Origin: Nocardioides donggukensis
Lineage (GTDB): Bacteria; Actinomycetota; Actinomycetes; Propionibacteriales; Nocardioidaceae
Length of the DNA: 64,000 nt
NCBI RefSeq assembly: GCF_014842875.1
Contig: NZ_JACYXZ010000003.1
Span: 186,001-250,000 of the forward strand
Direction: 5' to 3'
A program made the position numbers and the translations under genes. Numbering within the stretch: position 1 is the first letter of the stretch; every line of letters starts with the position of its first letter. Below, piece by piece: positions 31,892 through 40,146 of the stretch. The notes under the pieces are model-generated. The model saw nothing but the letters and a program-made list of their open reading frames with translations. It was not told where the DNA came from and made no database searches.

Positions 31892-33400
31892 TCAGGGCGC
31901 CCGGTTGCCCCGTGCCTCCTCCTGGACCACCAGGCCGTCGAGGTCGGAGAGCCGGTCGAGTCCCTGGAGCGCCCGTCCCATCCGGTGGTTGCCCGACAGC
32001 GCGGACCGGTTCCGGTGGAGGAACCACCAGTAGCCGGCGGTGAACGGGCAGGCGTCGTCCCCGACCCGGACCGTCGGGTCGAAGCGGCACGAGCCGCAGT
32101 GGTCGGTCATCCGGTTCAGGTAGGCGCCACCGGAGGTGTACGGCTTGGTGGCCATCTCTCCACCGTCGGCGTGCTGGCTCATCCCGACGACGTTGGGCAC
32201 CATCACCCAGTCGTAGCCGTCGACGAACGCCCGGTGGAACCAGTCGGTCACCTGCCGCGGCGACCAGCCCCGCTGCATCGCGTAGGACCCCAGCACCATC
32301 AGCCGCGGGATGTGGTGGACCCAGCCGTGCTCGGCCACCTGGTCGAGCGTGTGGGAGAGGCAGCGGGCGTCGGTCCTCGACCCGTCCAGCGACCCGAACC
32401 ACTGGGGCAGCCGCTCGGTGGCGCCGAGCTCGTTGCGGCGCCGGTAGGAGTCGCCGAAGTGCCAGTAGAGGTGCCAGACGTAGTCCCGCCAGCCCAGCAC
32501 CTGCCGGACGAAGCCCTCGACGGAGGCGATCGGCGCGTCCCCGGACAGGTACGCCTCCTCCGCGCGGCGTACCACCTCGAGGGGTTCGAGCAGGCCCAGG
32601 TTGAGCGGCGCGGACACCAGGGAGTGGGCCATCCACGGGTCGCCCTCCAGCACGGCGTCCTCGTGCGCGCCGAAGTGCGGCAGCCGGTGCTCGACGAAGC
32701 GGTCGAGCGCGGCGAGCGCCTCCCGGCGGGTGGCCGGGAAGCGCCGCGGCCCGTCGCTGCCGATGAACGAGACGTCGCCGTCCCGCTGCCACCGGTCGAG
32801 GTCGGCGCGGACCTCCTCATCGATCTCGTCCTCCTGCGGCCACCAGGGCTCGGGGACGCCCAGGGTCTCGGCATCCTTCGGCGGGGGCTCCCGGTTGTCG
32901 TGGTCGAAGTTCCACCGGCCACCGGCCGGTCCCTCGCCGTCGCCGTCGAGCAGGACGCCGTGCGCCCGCCGGGCCCGCCGGTAGAAGTCCTCCATCAGCA
33001 GCCGACTCGCCCCGCGGCCCTCCGCCCACCGCTCGAAGTCGTCGCGCGCCGTGGTGAAGCCGCGCGGCTCGAGCACGGTGAGGTCGAGCTCCCGACCGAG
33101 CCGCTCGACCAGCCCGAGGGCGGCGTACGACGTCGGGTGGACGACCTGCACCGGCTGCCGCCCACCGTGCGAGCGCACCGCCTCGGCGTACCCGCCCTCG
33201 GTCCGGACGTAGGTCGCCTTGTCACCCAGCTCGGCGGCGCGGTGCCTCATGGCCGAGATGACCAGGTGGGCCTTGGCGCGGTGGAAGGACCGCCGCGCCA
33301 GCACGGCCCGCGACTCGACCAGTAGCACCGGGCCCCGGTGGTCGGCGACGAAGTGCGGGCCGAGCTGGTCGCCGAACAGCCACCTCAGCGCCTCCGCCAC
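31892..33400 (-). CDS. Fe-S cluster photolyase/cryptochrome (PhrB/CryB group)
   Basis: 502 residues. 'LRWLFGDQLGPHF' opens the antenna-binding domain; the C-terminal helical half has 'WMAHSLVSAPLNLGLL', 'FVRQVLGWRDYVWHLYW', 'WVHHIPRLMVLGSYA' and 'GYDWVMVPNVVGMSQHADGG'. Four Cys (ARCLSH, DHCGSC, DDACPF) match the [4Fe-4S] ligands of the FeS-BCP group, whose studied members repair (6-4) photoproducts. FAD is the expected cofactor; light-driven DNA repair is inferred from family. GTG 33400 is the start. It begins 7 bp after the stop of the SRPBCC gene, so the two share an operon. Confidence 0.92.
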   Translation of the reverse strand: MAEALRWLFGDQLGPHFVADHRGPVLLVESRAVLARRSFHRAKAHLVISAMRHRAAELGDKATYVRTEGGYAEAVRSHGGRQPVQVVHPTSYAALGLVERLGRELDLTVLEPRGFTTARDDFERWAEGRGASRLLMEDFYRRARRAHGVLLDGDGEGPAGGRWNFDHDNREPPPKDAETLGVPEPWWPQEDEIDEEVRADLDRWQRDGDVSFIGSDGPRRFPATRREALAALDRFVEHRLPHFGAHEDAVLEGDPWMAHSLVSAPLNLGLLEPLEVVRRAEEAYLSGDAPIASVEGFVRQVLGWRDYVWHLYWHFGDSYRRRNELGATERLPQWFGSLDGSRTDARCLSHTLDQVAEHGWVHHIPRLMVLGSYAMQRGWSPRQVTDWFHRAFVDGYDWVMVPNVVGMSQHADGGEMATKPYTSGGAYLNRMTDHCGSCRFDPTVRVGDDACPFTAGYWWFLHRNRSALSGNHRMGRALQGLDRLSDLDGLVVQEEARGNRAP

Positions 33401-33407
33401 GGTCGCC

Positions 33408-33836
33408 TCAGAGCTTCCCGAGGGCCTCGCGCAGCCCCTGCTCGGCCTCGTCGCCGAGCTTCTTGAAGGCGCCCCCGAGGAAGGGCTGCGCCAGCTTGGC
33501 CAGTCCCTTGAACGTGAAGTCCGCGGTGTAGGTCACCCGGCTGCCGGTGCCGTGCGGCTCGATCTCCATGGTGTCGGTGGCCTCGACCGTCCGGTTCTCA
33601 CCGCGGAGCACGACCCGGCCCGGGGCCCGGTGCTCGACGACGGTGTAGCGGAGCTCGGTCCGCCGACCGTTGAACTCCGACACGTTGTGGTAGACCGTGC
33701 CCAGCCCTCCGTCTCCCTCGACCCGGTCGGTGGACACGGTGCCGGGATCCCACTCCTCGGTGTGCGTGAAGTCGCTGAGGTAGGCGAACACGGTCTCGGG
33801 CGTGGCCTCGGTCTCGACGGCTCGCTGGATCTGCAT
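33408..33836 (-). CDS. SRPBCC-family (START-like) protein
   Basis: 142 residues. It opens 'QIQRAVETEATPETVFAYLSD' and follows the beta-strand pattern of polyketide cyclase/SRPBCC folds ('TVYHNVSEFNGRRTELRY', 'GRVVLRGENRTVEATDTM', 'RVTYTADFTFKG'). It would bind a small hydrophobic ligand; no catalytic residue can be assigned. TACTCT lies seven bases before the ATG, a leaderless-type arrangement. SRPBCC genes next to photolyases recur in actinobacteria, and the 7-bp spacing suggests a common light or oxidative-stress response. Confidence 0.88.
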   Translation of the reverse strand: MQIQRAVETEATPETVFAYLSDFTHTEEWDPGTVSTDRVEGDGGLGTVYHNVSEFNGRRTELRYTVVEHRAPGRVVLRGENRTVEATDTMEIEPHGTGSRVTYTADFTFKGLAKLAQPFLGGAFKKLGDEAEQGLREALGKL

Positions 33837-33931
33837 GTCGTCGAGAGTAGCCAGCGGTCGGTGGTGTCGTCGTGACGGCGGGTCGGGAGGAGGAGGCAGT
33901 CAGCGTGTGCGCCTCCCCCTCCCCGCGCCGG

Positions 33932-34354
33932 CTAGGCGTTGATCTCCTTGCGGCCGTCGCCGCCGCTGATCTCGACCTTGCGGGGCTTGGCCTTCTCCGC
34001 GATCGGGATCCTCAGGGTCAGCACCCCGGAGGTGTAGTCCGCCGAGAGCTGGTCGGTGTCGAGGGTGTCGCCGAGGAACAGCTGGCGGCTGAACACGCCG
34101 TAGGAGCGCTCGCCCACCACCCGCTCGGCGCCGTCACCGACGGGGGGCTTGCGCTCGGCGTGCACGGTCAGCACGTTCTGCTCCACGGTGAGGTCGATCG
34201 AGTCGGCCGAGACACCGGGCAGATCGAGGTGGACCACGAAGGTGCCGTCCTCACGGTAGGCGTCCATCGGCATCACTGCGGGCCGTGCCCGAGTGCCCAG
34301 CATGGCCTCGGTGAGACGGTCGAAGTCCCGGAACGGATCGGTGCGCATCAACAT
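33932..34354 (-). CDS. hsp20: Small heat-shock protein, Hsp20/alpha-crystallin
   Basis: 140 residues: short N-terminus (DPFRDFDRLTEAMLG), alpha-crystallin domain from 'MPMDAYREDGTFVVHLDLPGV' to 'SADYTSGVLTLRIPI', and C-terminal tail ending in 'GRKEINA'. 'GVLTLRIP' is the family signature. An ATP-independent holdase in the cytosol. It is divergent from a J-domain/HspR operon across a 172-bp AT-richer gap with HspR-like half-sites, so repression by HspR and release under heat are likely. Confidence 0.95.
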   Translation of the reverse strand: MLMRTDPFRDFDRLTEAMLGTRARPAVMPMDAYREDGTFVVHLDLPGVSADSIDLTVEQNVLTVHAERKPPVGDGAERVVGERSYGVFSRQLFLGDTLDTDQLSADYTSGVLTLRIPIAEKAKPRKVEISGGDGRKEINA

Positions 34355-34418
34355 GGTTCTTCCTCCTCACTCGATGGGTGGATCTTCCGTGGAGCACCGG
34401 GCGAACAGCCCGGTGGGC

Positions 34419-34470
34419 CTTGAGAAAATCTGTGGTCGCTACTTGAGATTTTGCCTCGCGGTGGGAGAAT
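34419..34470. promoter_or_regulatory. Candidate HspR-controlled promoter region
   Basis: CTTGAG occurs at 34419-34424 and again at 34442-34447, in the same direction, 23 bp apart. CTTGAG is the half-site of the HAIR element (CTTGAGT-N7-ACTCAAG) bound by HspR. AAAATC (34425-34430) and GATTTT (34447-34452) form a short inverted repeat. A candidate -35 TTGAGA (34443-34448) and -10 GAGAAT (34465-34470) point toward the J-domain gene. A complete inverted HAIR site is not present. Confidence 0.5.
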
Positions 34471-34526
34471 GTCAAGGGTCGGAGGTCAGGAATTTCGCGG
34501 GATGTGACCACGAGGGAGGGAGAGAC

Positions 34527-34910
34527 ATGGAGAGCAGGCTCGAGGAGGCCCTGCGGGTGCTCGGCGTCCCCGCGGACAGTGACCGCGAGCGGGTGATCAA
34601 CGCCTACCGGCGGCTCGCCCGGGTCACCCACCCGGACGTGTCCACCGACCCCGACGCGGCCGAGCGCTTCGCCGCCCTCGATGCCGCCTACCGGCTCGTG
34701 TCCGCCTCCTCGGCCCGCTCGCCCGGCTCCGAGCCGACCTCGACGGCCTCTCGCCCCAGCCTGGTGCGGGTGGCCCCGGCCTCTCACCCGAGCCCGGTGC
34801 GGGTGGACCCGGCCTTCTTCCCGGCGCGGTCCTGGGCCCGGCCGCCGATCGTGGCCGGCCCGGTGCTGGTCCGGCCTGCCCGCGGCGAGCCGGGAAGGGG
34901 TGAGGCGTGA
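34527..34910 (+). CDS. J-domain (DnaJ-like) protein, short
   Basis: 127 residues. The first 65 are a J domain with the HPD tripeptide ('RRLARVTHPDVSTD') between 'RERVINAYRRLA' and 'FAALDAAYRLVS'. There is no zinc-finger or C-terminal client-binding domain; the rest is Ser/Pro/Val repeats ('PSLVRVAPASHPSPVRVDP'). It would stimulate the ATPase of an Hsp70 partner. ATG 34527 follows GGGAGGGAGAGAC. The stop overlaps the hspR start, replacing the usual dnaJ-hspR order with a truncated J-protein. Confidence 0.82.
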   Translation: MESRLEEALRVLGVPADSDRERVINAYRRLARVTHPDVSTDPDAAERFAALDAAYRLVSASSARSPGSEPTSTASRPSLVRVAPASHPSPVRVDPAFFPARSWARPPIVAGPVLVRPARGEPGRGEA

Positions 34911-35239
34911 TGGTGGACCTGGGAGCGGACCGCGCGCTGTTCTCCATCTCGGTGACCTCGGAGCTGACCGAGGTCAACCCCCAGATGTTGCGCGTCTACG
35001 AGCAGAAGGGACTGGTGGCGCCCTACCGCACCGAGGGCGGCACGCGCCGCTACAGCGGTCAGGACGTGGACCGGATCCGCGAGATCACCACGCTGCTGGC
35101 CGCCGGGCTCAACCTCGCCGGAGTCGAGCAGGTACTCCACCTGCGCTCCGAGAACGACCGCCTCCAGGGGGAGATCGACCGGCTCCGCACGCGGGCGCGC
35201 CGGTCGGCCGCGAGGGGCCGGGCCGAGCCGGGCGGCTGA
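34907..35239 (+). CDS. hspR: Heat-shock repressor, MerR-family HspR
   Basis: 110 residues. The winged helix-turn-helix reads 'FSISVTSELTEVNPQMLRVYEQKGLVAP' followed by 'RTEGGTRRYSGQDVDRI' and 'GLNLAGVEQVL', matching HspR closely. The end is a coiled coil rich in Arg. HspR represses heat-shock operons through HAIR sites with DnaK as co-repressor. Either GTG 34907, overlapping the upstream stop as GTGA, or ATG 34910 could start it. Convergent with the antiporter gene, 10 bp between stops. Confidence 0.93.
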   Translation: MMVDLGADRALFSISVTSELTEVNPQMLRVYEQKGLVAPYRTEGGTRRYSGQDVDRIREITTLLAAGLNLAGVEQVLHLRSENDRLQGEIDRLRTRARRSAARGRAEPGG

Positions 35240-35249
35240 TCCCGGCGGG

Positions 35250-36323
35250 TCAGGTCGTCCGCGACCTCGACCGCCGCACCCGGACCTCCTGGACCACCAG
35301 CAGACCCAACGTCAGCACCGTGATCGGGATGACGAACGCCAGCATCACCCAGCTGAACTGCGGCAGCGCGTCGTGGCCGGCCGAGTCCAGCAGCAGGTAG
35401 GCGGTGTAGGCGAGGTAGTAGCCGACGAAGAGCCATGCCTCCCGTTTGGCCACCCGCCGGCCGGTGAACGCGATCGGCAGCAGCGCCATCATCACCGCGA
35501 CCATCACCGGGATGTCGAAGGTCGCTGCGCCGTCGGTGACGGGTACGCCGCTCGGGCTGATCACCGCGGTCAGTCCCATCACCGCGCCCAGGTTGAAGAT
35601 GCAGCTGCCGACCGCGTTGCCCACCGCCATCTCCACGCTGCCGCGGATCGCCGCCGTCACCGAGGTGGTCAGCTCGGGAAGCGAGGTGCCGATCGCCACG
35701 ACCGTCAGCCCGACCACCGTCTCGCTCAGCCCCAGCGAGGTCGCGATCGTGGCCGCACCGCTGACCAACCAGCTCGCGCCCCAGACCAGCAGGCCGACCC
35801 CTGCGACCACCAGCAGGGCCGCCACCGGAGCGCCTCCGGGCGCGCCAGGCGCCTCCTCCACGGGTCCCGGGTCGCTGCCTCGGCGGCTGCGGACCACGGT
35901 CACCGTCGTGTAGGTGAGCAGCAGCCCGAGCAGCACCACCCCGTCCGGGGTGGAGACCGACCCGTCGGCGGCCATCACCCAGAACAGCAGCGACAGCGCG
36001 ATCAGCACCGGCACGTCCCGGCGCACCACCGGGCTCTGCACCGCCAGCGAGATGATCGTCCCGGCCACCCCGACCACGAGCAGGATGTTCGCGACGTTCG
36101 ATCCGACGACGTTGCCGACCGCGAGCCCCGGCCTGCCGGACAGGCTGGCCTGGACGGTGACCGCCAGCTCGGGCGCCGAGGTCGCGAACGAGACCACGGT
36201 CAGGCCGACCACCAGCGGGGACAGCCCGAACGCACGGGCGATCGTGCTGGCGCCGCGCACCAGGCTCTCGCCGCCGGCGACCAGCAGCACGACACCGGCC
36301 AGCAGGAGCAGGACGGCGGTCAT
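35250..36323 (-). CDS. Calcium/sodium antiporter, CaCA family (YrbG type)
   Basis: 357 residues, ten helices in two inverted halves. Each half holds the alpha-repeat: 'GLTVVSFATSAPELAVTVQASL' with 'VGNVVGSNVANIL', and 'GLTVVAIGTSLPELTTSV' with 'VGNAVGSCIFNLGAV'. These PEL and GSN motifs bind the cation. A Pro/Gly-rich cytosolic loop joins the halves. Direction and ion (Ca2+ or other) are inferred from family. A GGAGG ribosome site precedes ATG 36323. No clear partner gene. Confidence 0.93.
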   Translation of the reverse strand: MTAVLLLLAGVVLLVAGGESLVRGASTIARAFGLSPLVVGLTVVSFATSAPELAVTVQASLSGRPGLAVGNVVGSNVANILLVVGVAGTIISLAVQSPVVRRDVPVLIALSLLFWVMAADGSVSTPDGVVLLGLLLTYTTVTVVRSRRGSDPGPVEEAPGAPGGAPVAALLVVAGVGLLVWGASWLVSGAATIATSLGLSETVVGLTVVAIGTSLPELTTSVTAAIRGSVEMAVGNAVGSCIFNLGAVMGLTAVISPSGVPVTDGAATFDIPVMVAVMMALLPIAFTGRRVAKREAWLFVGYYLAYTAYLLLDSAGHDALPQFSWVMLAFVIPITVLTLGLLVVQEVRVRRSRSRTT

Positions 36324-36452
36324 CGGGCCTCCGGGTGGGCGGATCAGGTGAAGCGGCTGGGCGGGCGGACTGGGCGGGCGGGCCGGGCGGTCGCGGTCAG
36401 CCTCGCACGGCGCCCGGCCTCGGGTGGAGCGGAGGTCCGACCCGGCGTGTGC

Positions 36453-37994
36453 TCAGCCCTGGCCCGGGTCCAGGCCGGTGCGGAGCCGCCAGGCGTGCAG
36501 CGCCAGGCTCAGTGCGGTCAGGCGGTCGTGGTCCCCGACGGTCTCGCCACCGAGCACGGTGTCGATCCGGTGCAGCCGGTTGTAGAGCGACTGTCGGCGG
36601 ATCCCCAGCGAGGCGGCCGTCTCGCTCTTCACGAGCCCGTGCCGCAGGTAGGCGTCGAGCGTCCTGACCAGCTCCGTCCCGTGCGCCGCGTCGTGGTCGA
36701 GCAGGGGGCCGAGCTGCTCGCGGAGGAAGACCGACAGCTCAGGCTCGGTCTGGAAGTGCGCCAGCAGCCGGTAGATCCCCAGGTCCCGGGCGAGCAGCGT
36801 GGCCCGGTGCGTGCCCAGGCGACGCGCGATGGTGACCACCTCGCGGGCCTGGCCGATCGAGCGGGCGAGCTCCTCGACGCCGGCGACCACGGACCCCGCC
36901 CCGGTGGCCACGATGGTGTGCCCGGTGGCCCGCTCGATCCCCTCGGACAGGCGCGCCGCCAGCCGGTCCAGCCGGTCCCGCAGCGCCGGCTCGCCACCGG
37001 CCGGTGCGTGCACGGCCAGCACGACCTCCTGGTCGACCTCGCCGGCCAGGCAGCTGCCGAACGTCGCCCGGCCGGCCTCGGCCGCGGCGGCGGCCAACGC
37101 GCGGCGGGGCATCCGGCGGTCCCCGGCCACTGCGATGGCGAGCACGGGGCGCCCGGAAGCCACGGGGAAGCCGGCCACCTCGCAGCGGGATCGGAGCTCC
37201 TCGGCCGTGGGGAACCGGTGGTGCAGGATCTCGCGCAGGAGGCCGCTGCTCAGGGCGAGCCGGTCCTGGGAGGTGCCGGTCCGCAGGAGCTCGAGGCTGA
37301 CCGCCCGTGGGGCCCGGTCCAGCACCGCGCCGGCGAGCTGGGTCGGGGCACCCGCGAGCCCCAGCGTCCCCCACGGCGCCCCGTCGAGGTGCACGCGCCT
37401 GCTGCTCCCGTGCTCCTCGGCCTGCCCGTCGACGACCCCCGCGGACGTCGCCACCACCCGCCCGTCCAGGGCGCGGAGCACGGCCGGGCACTCGGCCAGG
37501 TCGGCGATCCGCTGGACCAGGGCCTGCACCCCGCGCCCCTCGAGCACGACGTCCAGCAGGTCGCGCCAGATGCGCTCGCCGCGCCACAGTCCCCCGGCCT
37601 CACGATCCTTGACCAGCTCGTGGAAGGCCTCGACGACGTCCTCGAACGGCACCACCTCGCGGAACTCGACGAGTGGCACGTGGCGGCGCCGGGCGGCGCG
37701 CACGAGCGCCTCCGGGAACTCCGCGAAGGTCCGTCCGAGCTCCAGTCCGATGGCCGCGAGGCCGGCGTCGGCCATCGCGTCGACGTACGCCTCGAGGTCG
37801 GGCGACGAGGCCCCGCGCAGGCCCAGTCCGGTGGTGAGGAGGAACTCGCCGCCCTTGAGCAGGGGGCCCATCTCGAAGACCTCCGAGGAGTGCACCCACC
37901 GGACCTCGCAGGTCGAGGCGTCCCCGGCCACGACGTGCGGGGCGGCCGCGGCCACCTCCGGCAGCGCGAGGATCTCCGCCAGGGGCACGAGCAC
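36453..37994 (-). CDS. PucR-family transcriptional regulator
   Basis: 513 residues. The N-terminal PucR sensor domain contains 'VRWVHSSEVFEMGPLLKGGEFLLTTGLGL'; a GGDEF-like middle region follows; the C-terminal helix-turn-helix is 'YLRHGLVKSETAASLGIRRQSLYNRLHRI'. PucR proteins regulate purine/pyrimidine or amine catabolism, usually as activators. The gene is divergent from codB and the cytosine deaminase (133 bp between), so it very probably controls that operon. GTG 37994 is the start; a nearby ATG lies in another frame. Confidence 0.92.
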   Translation of the reverse strand: MLVPLAEILALPEVAAAAPHVVAGDASTCEVRWVHSSEVFEMGPLLKGGEFLLTTGLGLRGASSPDLEAYVDAMADAGLAAIGLELGRTFAEFPEALVRAARRRHVPLVEFREVVPFEDVVEAFHELVKDREAGGLWRGERIWRDLLDVVLEGRGVQALVQRIADLAECPAVLRALDGRVVATSAGVVDGQAEEHGSSRRVHLDGAPWGTLGLAGAPTQLAGAVLDRAPRAVSLELLRTGTSQDRLALSSGLLREILHHRFPTAEELRSRCEVAGFPVASGRPVLAIAVAGDRRMPRRALAAAAAEAGRATFGSCLAGEVDQEVVLAVHAPAGGEPALRDRLDRLAARLSEGIERATGHTIVATGAGSVVAGVEELARSIGQAREVVTIARRLGTHRATLLARDLGIYRLLAHFQTEPELSVFLREQLGPLLDHDAAHGTELVRTLDAYLRHGLVKSETAASLGIRRQSLYNRLHRIDTVLGGETVGDHDRLTALSLALHAWRLRTGLDPGQG

Positions 37995-38127
37995 GCCTCA
38001 TGCTGGGACGCGGCTGGACAGGTTGTCAAGGACGAACCCCGTCCGGGGAGACGGATCGACCCTTGGTCGGGGGTGACCGTCAGCCGCAGACTCGAGACAC
38101 TCATCCGAACGACGAGGGACGGCGGCG

Positions 38128-39477
38128 ATGGACAGGATCCTGCACCACGAGACCCCCACGACGGGCGCCGACCCGGTCGTGGACCCCGACTACCCGATCG
38201 ACCCGGTGCCGAGCCATGCCCGCAAGGGCCTGTTCTCGCTCTCGATCGTGCTGCTCGGGTTCACCTTCTTCACCCCGACCATGTTCGTGGGCGCGCAGGT
38301 CGGCGCCGCGTTCACCCTGACCGAGTTCGTGGCCGTCATGCTGCTGGGCAGCACGGTGCTCGGGCTCTACGTGGCCGTCCTGGGCTACATCGGCTCGCGG
38401 ACCCGCCTGACGACGGTGATGATGTGCCGCTACGCGCTGGGCACCACCGGTTCGAAGTTCGCCTCGCTCCTGCTCGGCCTCACCCAGATCGGGTGGTACG
38501 GCGTCGGGGTCGCGGCCCTGGGCAACCTGGCCGCCCAGGCGCTCGGGTGGGGCACCGGCGGCGCCAAGGCGATCATGGTCGTCGGTGCGCTGCTGATGGG
38601 CCTCACGGCGTACTTCGGCTACAAGGGGCTCTACGCGCTGTCCCTGGCAAGCGTGCCGTTGATGTTCGTCCTGGCCGGCTGGGTGCTGGTGCTGTCCTTG
38701 CGCGAGGTCGGTGGCTGGTCGGAGCTGGCGGCCGTGGCGCCCACCGAGTCGATGACGGTGGCGGTGGCGGTCTCGCTGATCATCGGCACGTTCGTCAGCG
38801 GGGGCACGCAGGTCCCGAACTGGACGCGCTTCGCCATGAACGGCAGGCAGGCCTTCTCCGCCTCGCTGATCGCGTTCCTGGTCGGCAACGGGCTGATGCT
38901 GTTCTTCGGGGCGATCGGGGCGATCGCGTTCGGCAACCCCGACTTCGTCCTGGTGCTCTACCAGGTGGGCCTGATCGTGTGGGGCGTGGTGCTGCTGGTC
39001 GGCAACATCTGGACCACGAACGACAACACCGCCTACGCGTTCAGCGTGGCGGGCGCGGAGCTCGCCAATTCGCGGACCAAGAAGCCGTTCGTGGTGGCGG
39101 GGGTGATCGTGGGCATGCTGCTCGCGGTCACCGGCATCTACGACAACCTGATCACCTACCTCGTCTGGCTCGGGATCGTGATCCCCCCGCTCGGCGGCAT
39201 GCTCATCGGCGACTGGCTGCGCACCTGGCGCGGCGGGCTGCCCTCCCGCGAGACGCACCGCTTCGAGCGGCTGCGCTGGGCCAACCTCGCGGCGTACGCG
39301 CTCGGCGCCCTGGCGGCCTGGGCCTCCGGGGAGCTCACCTTCGGGATCGCTCCGCTGAACGGGATCCTGGTCGCCCTGGCGGCCGCCTGGCTGGCGCCGT
39401 CGCTCACCGGGAGGCCGGGGCGTCGCGACACCGTCGAGGCCGGCGCGACCGGGCAGCAGGGAGCCGGCCATGAGTGA
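38128..39477 (+). CDS. codB: Cytosine permease, NCS1 family
   Basis: 449 residues, twelve helices. After an acidic N-terminus come 'GFTFFTPTMFVGAQVGAAF', 'TTVMMCRYALGTTGSKF', 'LTQIGWYGVGVAALG', 'FVSGGTQVPNWTRFAMNG' and 'WTTNDNTAYAFSVAGAEL', the substrate and cation sites of CodB-type carriers. It would import cytosine with sodium or protons. The next gene, a cytosine deaminase, overlaps its last 8 bp; PucR lies divergently upstream. The context makes the substrate assignment stronger than homology alone. Confidence 0.93.
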   Translation: MDRILHHETPTTGADPVVDPDYPIDPVPSHARKGLFSLSIVLLGFTFFTPTMFVGAQVGAAFTLTEFVAVMLLGSTVLGLYVAVLGYIGSRTRLTTVMMCRYALGTTGSKFASLLLGLTQIGWYGVGVAALGNLAAQALGWGTGGAKAIMVVGALLMGLTAYFGYKGLYALSLASVPLMFVLAGWVLVLSLREVGGWSELAAVAPTESMTVAVAVSLIIGTFVSGGTQVPNWTRFAMNGRQAFSASLIAFLVGNGLMLFFGAIGAIAFGNPDFVLVLYQVGLIVWGVVLLVGNIWTTNDNTAYAFSVAGAELANSRTKKPFVVAGVIVGMLLAVTGIYDNLITYLVWLGIVIPPLGGMLIGDWLRTWRGGLPSRETHRFERLRWANLAAYALGALAAWASGELTFGIAPLNGILVALAAAWLAPSLTGRPGRRDTVEAGATGQQGAGHE

Positions 39478-39943
39478 CGACCGCGGGTGGATGCAGCTGG
39501 CCATCGACGAGGCCAGGGCCGGGCGACGCGAGGGGGGCATCCCCATCGGCGCCGCGCTGGTGGTGGACGGCACGGTGCTGGGCGTCGGTCGCAACCAGCG
39601 GGTGCAGCGCAACAGCGCGATCCGGCACGGCGAGACCGACTGCCTGGAGAACATCGGGCGGCTGCCGGCGGCGGTCTACCGTCGCGCCACCCTCTACACG
39701 ACCCTGTCGCCGTGCCAGCTCTGCGCCGGCGCCGTCCTGCTGTACGGGATCCCCCGGGTCGTCGTCGGTGAGAACCGGACCTTCGAGGCGAGCGAGTCAC
39801 ACCTGCGCGCCCACGGCGTCGAGGTGGTCGTGCTCGACCTGGCGGAGTGCCGCGACCTCATGGACGAGTTCGTGGCGTCCGAGCCGGCGCTGTGGAACGA
39901 GGACATCGGGGTCGAGGACGGCGCTGCCTCGCAGCGGGGCTGA
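39470..39943 (+). CDS. Cytosine deaminase of the yeast Fcy1 type
   Basis: 157 residues, single CDA-fold domain. Zinc ligands: His in 'IRHGETDCLENIGRL' (HGE, with the catalytic Glu) and Cys pair in 'TTLSPCQLCAGAVLLYGIPR'. 'VVGENRTFEASE' and the end 'SEPALWNEDIG' follow the S. cerevisiae Fcy1 order almost segment by segment. E. coli CodA is an unrelated amidohydrolase of about 427 residues. It should convert imported cytosine to uracil and ammonia. ATG 39470 overlaps codB. A strong hairpin at 40060 ends the unit. Confidence 0.92.
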   Translation: MSDDRGWMQLAIDEARAGRREGGIPIGAALVVDGTVLGVGRNQRVQRNSAIRHGETDCLENIGRLPAAVYRRATLYTTLSPCQLCAGAVLLYGIPRVVVGENRTFEASESHLRAHGVEVVVLDLAECRDLMDEFVASEPALWNEDIGVEDGAASQRG

Positions 39944-40059
39944 AAGGGCGCCCGGGTCCCTCAGGGTCCCGGCCCGGAGCGTGGCCGGCCGGCGTGCCGG
40001 TCCCAGCAAGGACCACCACCCCAGGAGCACCCCGAAGGGCCGGACCGTGGAGGCGTGGC

Positions 40060-40093
40060 CCGAGGCTCGGACCGGTTCCGGTCCGAGCCTCGG
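40060..40093. terminator. Perfect hairpin between convergent genes
   Basis: CCGAGGCTCGGACCGG and its exact complement are separated by two T residues; physically a 15-bp stem with a four-base loop. It lies 116 bp beyond the deaminase stop and 53 bp beyond the stop of the opposing LVIVD gene, so it may stop transcription from both sides. No U-tract. Confidence 0.75.
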
Positions 40094-40146
40094 CCTGTTG
40101 GCGGCGACTCCCGAAGGCGCCGACCCCAACACGGATCACGCTCAGG

